From: Hyphomicrobiales bacterium
Lineage (GTDB): Bacteria; Pseudomonadota; Alphaproteobacteria; Rhizobiales; Xanthobacteraceae
Assembly: GCA_021323775.1 (NCBI GenBank)
Contig: JAJPKK010000014.1
Location: 1-36,083, forward strand
Reading direction: 5' to 3'
DNA: 36,083 nucleotides
Under the pieces are notes generated by a model that saw only the letters and a list, made by a program, of their open reading frames with translations, searched no databases and was not told where the DNA came from. Below, piece by piece: positions 32,001-36,083 of this stretch; the first letter of the stretch is position 1, and each line of letters opens with the position of its first letter. Both the position numbers and the translations under genes were made by a program.

Positions 32001-33680
32001 ATGCCGGCCGACCTCACGCTCGAATTCGCGAATTATCTTCGCGACAAGAATCATCTTAACGGCGACAGCGCTGTGCCCAACGGCGCTGCGCAATCTGGCG
32101 GCAATCGCGCGCTGCAGAAGTTGTGGGAGCTGACCGATCTTTCGGCGAACGACTTTGCCGACGAGGTGGCGGCGTTTTTCCGCGTCCCCCGCATCACCTT
32201 GCAGGACCTCTTGTCGGCACAGCCGCTGACCGAGCGTTTCTCGCAGCGTTTCCTGCGAGAAATGCTTGTATTCCCGTTCCGGTCGGCGGGCGGCGAACCG
32301 GCGCTTGCGGTGGCCGATCCCAGCGATCATGCGGCAGCCCGCGCAGCCGCGATCGTGCTCGGCCGCGACGTGCCGATCGCGGTCGCATCGTTCGAGGATA
32401 TCGAAACCGCCCTCGACCAGCGCCTCGGGAATGATGTGGCGGCGCCGGAGGCTCGGCAGTCGAGCTATGCGCGCGAGGATGACATCGAAAGCCTGCGCGA
32501 TCTTGCCTCCGGCGCACCGGTCGTTCGCGCGGTTAGCGATCTTCTGGAAAAGGCGGTCGAGCTGCGCGCCAGCGATATTCATATCGAGCCGTTCAGGTCC
32601 GGGCTGACGGTGCGCCTGCGCATCGACGGGCTGCTGCGCGCCATCCCGCCGCCAGCCGGGGTGTTGCCCCAGGCGATCATTTCCCGCATCAAGATTCTAT
32701 CGGGATTGAATATTGCGGAGCGCCGTCTGCCGCAGGATGGCGCCGCTCAGTTGCACGTTGGCAAGACCGATCTTGACATCCGCGTCGCCATCATGCCGAC
32801 GCAACACGGCGAATCCGCGGTCATCCGCCTGCTGCCGACTGACCGCGGCCTCCTCGCCATCGAACGGCTCGGCTTTCTGCCGCCCGATGAAAGAAAGCTG
32901 CGCGATCTCCTCAAGTTGCCCCATGGCATGATCGTGGTTACCGGGCCGACCGGCAGCGGCAAGACCACAACGCTTGCAACCGTCCTGTCGATCCTCAACG
33001 AGCCCACGCGCAAAATCCTCACCATCGAAGATCCGGTGGAGTACGAGATTCCGGGCGTCAACCAGTCCCAGGCAAAGCCCAATATCGGACTGACATTCGC
33101 AGCCGCCATGCGCGCCTTCGTGCGCCAGGACCCGGACGTCATCATGGTCGGCGAGGTCCGCGACTCCGAGACTGCGCACATCGCCGTGCACGCGGCGTTG
33201 ACGGGGCACCTCGTGCTGACGACCCTCCACACCGAAACGGCGGCAGCCGCCGTGCCGCGTCTGCTGGATCTTGGCGTCGAGGGCTTCCTCCTCAAATCGA
33301 CGCTGCGCGCCGTGATCGCCCAGCGCCTGGTGCGGCAGTTGTGCGACCGCTGCAAGGTCAAGCGCGACATCAGACTCATCGACTTCGCCGATGACCCCCG
33401 TCTCCGTGCGCTCGGGTTCAAGCTGGGCGAAGCCATCTACGAGCCCAAGGGCTGCGAGCGCTGCGGCGGTACCGGCTACCGCGGACGGGTCGGCGTGTTC
33501 GAGGTCCTGAAGATCGACGAGAGCGTACGCGGCCTTATTAACGCCCAAACTGACGGCAATGCCATCGACAGGGCGGCGGTGCAGGCCGGGATGACCACGA
33601 TGGTCGATGACGGCGTCGCCAAATGTCGGGCCGGAATAACCTCCGCCAGCGAGGTTCTGCGCGTTACCACGATCCGGTGA
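32001..33680 (+). CDS. gspE: Type II secretion ATPase GspE
   Basis: A 559-residue secretion ATPase that drives pseudopilus assembly from the cytoplasmic face. The N-terminal GspE/MshE domain occupies roughly 40-150. Walker A GPTGSGKT is at 315-322, the Asp box at about 340-350 (TIEDPVEYEI), Walker B with VIMVGEVRD at 380-388, and the His box TGHLVLTTLHT from 401. A zinc-binding four-cysteine module is present (Cys448, Cys451, Cys485, Cys488). It could be a type IV pilus PilB, but the following gspF, gspG and gspH and the G-specific pseudopilin sequence favour type II secretion. Start chosen at MPADLTLEF; GGAA lies about 11 bases upstream. Confidence 0.92.
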   Translation: MPADLTLEFANYLRDKNHLNGDSAVPNGAAQSGGNRALQKLWELTDLSANDFADEVAAFFRVPRITLQDLLSAQPLTERFSQRFLREMLVFPFRSAGGEPALAVADPSDHAAARAAAIVLGRDVPIAVASFEDIETALDQRLGNDVAAPEARQSSYAREDDIESLRDLASGAPVVRAVSDLLEKAVELRASDIHIEPFRSGLTVRLRIDGLLRAIPPPAGVLPQAIISRIKILSGLNIAERRLPQDGAAQLHVGKTDLDIRVAIMPTQHGESAVIRLLPTDRGLLAIERLGFLPPDERKLRDLLKLPHGMIVVTGPTGSGKTTTLATVLSILNEPTRKILTIEDPVEYEIPGVNQSQAKPNIGLTFAAAMRAFVRQDPDVIMVGEVRDSETAHIAVHAALTGHLVLTTLHTETAAAAVPRLLDLGVEGFLLKSTLRAVIAQRLVRQLCDRCKVKRDIRLIDFADDPRLRALGFKLGEAIYEPKGCERCGGTGYRGRVGVFEVLKIDESVRGLINAQTDGNAIDRAAVQAGMTTMVDDGVAKCRAGITSASEVLRVTTIR

Positions 33681-33683
33681 GCC

Positions 33684-34898
33684 ATGCCGAATTTCCGTTA
33701 CCGCGCGATCACCCAGAATGGCGAGGTCGTCAACGGCTCCCTCTCTGCGCCGACCGCCGCGGAGGTGGCCCGCCGCATCGAGTATCTTGGCCTCGTGCCG
33801 ATCGAAACAGTGGTCGACGACGGCGTCGCTGGAGTGTCAAGCGCCACCATCGCGCTGTTCAACCAGCCCCGCCCTGAGGATGTCACTGTTTTCACCCGCG
33901 ACCTGGCGCTGCTTCTCAAGGCAGGGGCGCGCCTCGACGATGCGCTGGAATTGCTCGCAAGCGACACCGACATCGGGCGATTACATCCGGTCGTCGCCAA
34001 GATTCGCGCAGGCATCCTGGCCGGCGAGAGCTTTGCCGAGGCTGTCGGCAAACATCCGGCGCTATTCCCGCCAATCTATGTTGCGCTCGTGCAGGTCGGC
34101 GAAACGTCCGGCAAGCTCAGCCAGATTCTGGAGCTGATTGCCGCCGAGCGGGCGCGGGCGGAGGCGCTGCGCCGCCGATTGACCGACGCTTTGCAATACC
34201 CCGCATTCGTCTTGCTGGCGGCAATCTGCGTGCTGACGTTCTTCATTCTGTTCGTGCTGCCTCAGTTCTCCTCCGTACTGCGCGACTTCGGCGCCAAGAG
34301 CGACTCGGCTATCACCACCTTCCTCAATTTCTCGGAGTTCGTGCGCGGCAATGCCAACGAGCTCGCAATAGCAGCGGTGGCGGCTATTGTGGGAGTGTGG
34401 CTGCTGTTGCGCCGCAAAAGCGTGCGCACGTCGATCATTTCCGAGATATCGCGCCTGCCCGGCATCTCGACCATATTTACTTTCTACCGCGCTGCCCTTT
34501 TTTGCCGTAATCTGGGCATCCTATTAAGCAGCGATGTTACGCTCACAGCGACGCTGCGAATCCTCGTGGATATCATGGCGGTCACCGGAAGAGCGGCGCC
34601 ATGGATGGCGACTGCGGATCGCGTGCGGCACGGCGGCAAGTTGTCGGATGCGCTGGCGGCCGCGGCGATTCTGCCGCCCATGGCGATTCGCATGCTTCGG
34701 ATCGGCGAGGAAACCGGCCAGATGCCTACCCTCTCGACGCGGATTGCGGAGTTTTACGAGGCGAAGCTGCAACGCAGTCTCGACCGGGTGGTGGCAATCG
34801 TCGGTCCGCTCGCTATCATTTCGATCAGCGTCGTGGTCGGCGGCCTCATTGTTTCCGTCATGACCGCACTTCTCTCCATCACCCAAGTCATCGGATAA
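33684..34898 (+). CDS. gspF: Type II secretion inner-membrane protein GspF
   Basis: A 404-residue inner-membrane platform protein, starting three bases after gspE stops. The N-terminal YRAITQNGEVVNG segment is typical. Two repeated GspF domains follow: the first with FTRDLALLLKAGARLDDAL and VGETSGKLSQIL, the second with FCRNLGILLSSDVTLTATL and IGEETGQMPTL. Hydrophobic helices lie near 172-192, 224-240 and 370-400. It links the ATPase to the pseudopilus. Confidence 0.93.
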   Translation: MPNFRYRAITQNGEVVNGSLSAPTAAEVARRIEYLGLVPIETVVDDGVAGVSSATIALFNQPRPEDVTVFTRDLALLLKAGARLDDALELLASDTDIGRLHPVVAKIRAGILAGESFAEAVGKHPALFPPIYVALVQVGETSGKLSQILELIAAERARAEALRRRLTDALQYPAFVLLAAICVLTFFILFVLPQFSSVLRDFGAKSDSAITTFLNFSEFVRGNANELAIAAVAAIVGVWLLLRRKSVRTSIISEISRLPGISTIFTFYRAALFCRNLGILLSSDVTLTATLRILVDIMAVTGRAAPWMATADRVRHGGKLSDALAAAAILPPMAIRMLRIGEETGQMPTLSTRIAEFYEAKLQRSLDRVVAIVGPLAIISISVVVGGLIVSVMTALLSITQVIG

Positions 34899-34933
34899 AA
34901 GGCGCCGCATGACATAACCCACAGGCATCCAAC

Positions 34934-35404
34934 ATGAAACACTCTGAAACGCAAATCGGCACGGCAGGACGCCGGCGCTCTCGCATTCGCGGCCAGCGTG
35001 GCTTCACGCTCGTGGAAATGCTGGTGGTCATAACCATCATCGGCCTCATCATGTCGCTGGTCGGCCCGCGGGTGCTCAACTATCTCGGCGAATCAAAAGT
35101 GAAAGCCGCCAAAATCCAGATCCAGAGCTTCTCGAGCGCGCTCGACTTGTTCTATTTGGACGCGGGGCGTTACCCGACCTCATCAGAGGGCCTGGCCGCA
35201 CTCGTGAAGCCCGCCCCAGGATTGACGGCCTGGAATGGTCCCTATCTGAAAGGCGGGACCGTACCGAACGATCCTTGGGGCAAGCCCTACGTCTATCGCT
35301 CGCCCGGAGAGCGCAGCGCCTACGAGATCATCTCATACGGCGCCGACGGACAGGAGGGCGGAACCGGCTCCGCGGCCGACATCTCCACCGCGAGCGTCGA
35401 GTGA
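34934..35404 (+). CDS. gspG: Type II secretion major pseudopilin GspG
   Basis: A 156-residue pseudopilin. The prepilin peptidase site is G|FTLVEM with Glu at +5, preceded by a long basic leader of 23 residues; the hydrophobic helix LVVITIIGLIMSLVG follows. The C-terminal half has the GspG signature: GRYPTSSEGLAALV, WNGPYLKG, PNDPWGKPYVY and YGADGQEGGTGSAADI, including the calcium-binding loop residues. Confidence 0.95.
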   Translation: MKHSETQIGTAGRRRSRIRGQRGFTLVEMLVVITIIGLIMSLVGPRVLNYLGESKVKAAKIQIQSFSSALDLFYLDAGRYPTSSEGLAALVKPAPGLTAWNGPYLKGGTVPNDPWGKPYVYRSPGERSAYEIISYGADGQEGGTGSAADISTASVE

Positions 35405-35408
35405 CGAC

Positions 35409-35879
35409 GTGCGGCGGCAGGAGAATTTCACCGCGGGGTTCACCCTCCTCGAAATCGTCGCTGTCGTCGCCATCGTGGCGATGCTTGCCGCGATACTCTT
35501 GCCTCTCGTACCGCGGGCCACTTCGCGTCAGCGGCTTGCGGCTTTCGCGGTCGAAGCCGCTGCGCTGCTGAAGGCCGACCGCACTGCCGCCGTGCGCCGA
35601 AGCGCCCAAATCAATGCGCAGATCGATGCGCCGGGACGCATGATCCGTTCCGGATCGACGGGCCGGGTCCTGCAAATTCCTGCTGATGTTTCCTTCCAGG
35701 CGCTGCTGCCGCTGACCTGCAACGAACGTCCGGCGCGCTCTACCATAAGCTTCTTTGCCACCGGCATGTCATGTGGCGGGACTATCGTACTGTCGCGCCT
35801 TGGCGTCGGATTCGAGGTTCGGGTGAACTGGCTGACGGGAGGGATCGAAGTCGCGGCACGCAATGCCCCGTCCACTTGA
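35409..35879 (+). CDS. gspH: Type II secretion minor pseudopilin, GspH-like
   Basis: A 156-residue protein with a prepilin leader (MRRQENFTAG) and cleavage site G|FTLLEI, then a hydrophobic helix (about 15-33). The rest matches GspH-like proteins only loosely, so GspH is assigned from order after gspG and size. Start is GTG at 35409, four bases after the gspG stop. A disulphide is possible between Cys in LTCNERP and MSCGGT. Confidence 0.75.
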   Translation: MRRQENFTAGFTLLEIVAVVAIVAMLAAILLPLVPRATSRQRLAAFAVEAAALLKADRTAAVRRSAQINAQIDAPGRMIRSGSTGRVLQIPADVSFQALLPLTCNERPARSTISFFATGMSCGGTIVLSRLGVGFEVRVNWLTGGIEVAARNAPST

Positions 35880-36068
35880 AACGCGGACCCGCCGGCAAGC
35901 CGCCGGCACATCACCACCCCTCCCGCGCACCGGGGAAGGCGGGGAGAAGGGAGGAACGTTCGAATTCTTTAAAATTATTGTAACTGCCCAGGTGGGATAG
36001 CCATCCTTTCGATGTTCTGCCGGTAAGATTTTTCTAGACAGCGGAATCGCGTTTCGATTCAAGGATTC
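35880..36068. other. Gap with GC-rich dyads and an AT-rich tract
   Basis: GCCGGC-rich inverted words (35890-35910) are followed by a CCTCCC...GGGAGG dyad (about 35918-35953), then an AT-rich tract (35960-35985). The first part may terminate the gsp transcript. The AT-rich part could hold a new promoter but no clear pair of boxes is seen. Confidence 0.35.
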
Positions 36069-36083
36069 ATGAATGGCGATTCG
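36069..36083 (+). CDS. Possible start of a further gene (cut by window edge)
   Basis: ATG at 36069 is preceded at close range by AAGGA, and the codons read MNGDS to the edge. A further pseudopilin gene such as gspI would be expected near here, but five codons cannot confirm it. Confidence 0.25.

Noticed and set aside
32001-33680. Type IV pilus ATPase PilB
   Set aside because: The following genes include a pseudopilin with a GspG-type calcium-loop C-terminus, so type II secretion is the better reading.

Overview
The window reads as a chromosomal segment from a GC-rich alphaproteobacterium, most likely order Hyphomicrobiales in the Bradyrhizobium / Rhodoplanes / Pseudolabrys neighbourhood. This is inferred from the hopanoid gene set, an AztABC-type zinc transporter, and several families of short palindromic intergenic repeats typical of such genomes. 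No rRNA, tRNA, CRISPR array, transposase or phage gene was seen. Most of the sequence is ordinary metabolic and envelope DNA, densely packed.

Positions 1-15000 are a hopanoid locus. On the minus strand lie hpnO (aminotransferase), hpnN (RND-type hopanoid exporter) and a tightly overlapping operon hpnB-hpnC-hpnD-hpnE-shc-hpnG. On the plus strand lie hpnH and a farnesyl diphosphate synthase gene (ispA). Together they cover isoprenoid precursor to squalene (HpnCDE), cyclisation (Shc), side-chain extension (HpnH, HpnG), amination (HpnO) and export (HpnN). The striking point is hpnH: a one-base deletion at about 5882/5883 creates a stop codon and removes the first cysteine of its radical-SAM cluster motif, while the other hopanoid genes look intact.

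Positions 15100-23040 hold accessory metabolism: an orphan molybdenum hydroxylase large subunit, a glutathione S-transferase and a RidA/CnbZ-like protein in one direction; an ABC ATPase and an NMT1/SsuA-like binding protein without a permease; a divergent creatininase-family amidohydrolase; and an uncharacterised periplasmic protein. Positions 23368-26126 are a zinc-uptake operon (His-rich microprotein, aztA, aztB, aztC).

Positions 26300-31840 carry two amidohydrolase-superfamily enzymes, cobalt-type nitrile hydratase alpha and beta genes, a secreted esterase 713-like hydrolase and a DUF3617 protein. From 32001 to the end run type II secretion genes gspE-gspF-gspG-gspH.

The most unusual theme is repeats. 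Several palindromic families occupy the gaps. Two genes, the ABC ATPase and aztC, carry a related GC-rich repeat inside the reading frame, adding roughly 25-35 residues to each protein; the two copies match at 21 of 25 core positions and are translated in different frames. In aztC the insert sits where zinc-binding proteins normally have their His-rich loop.
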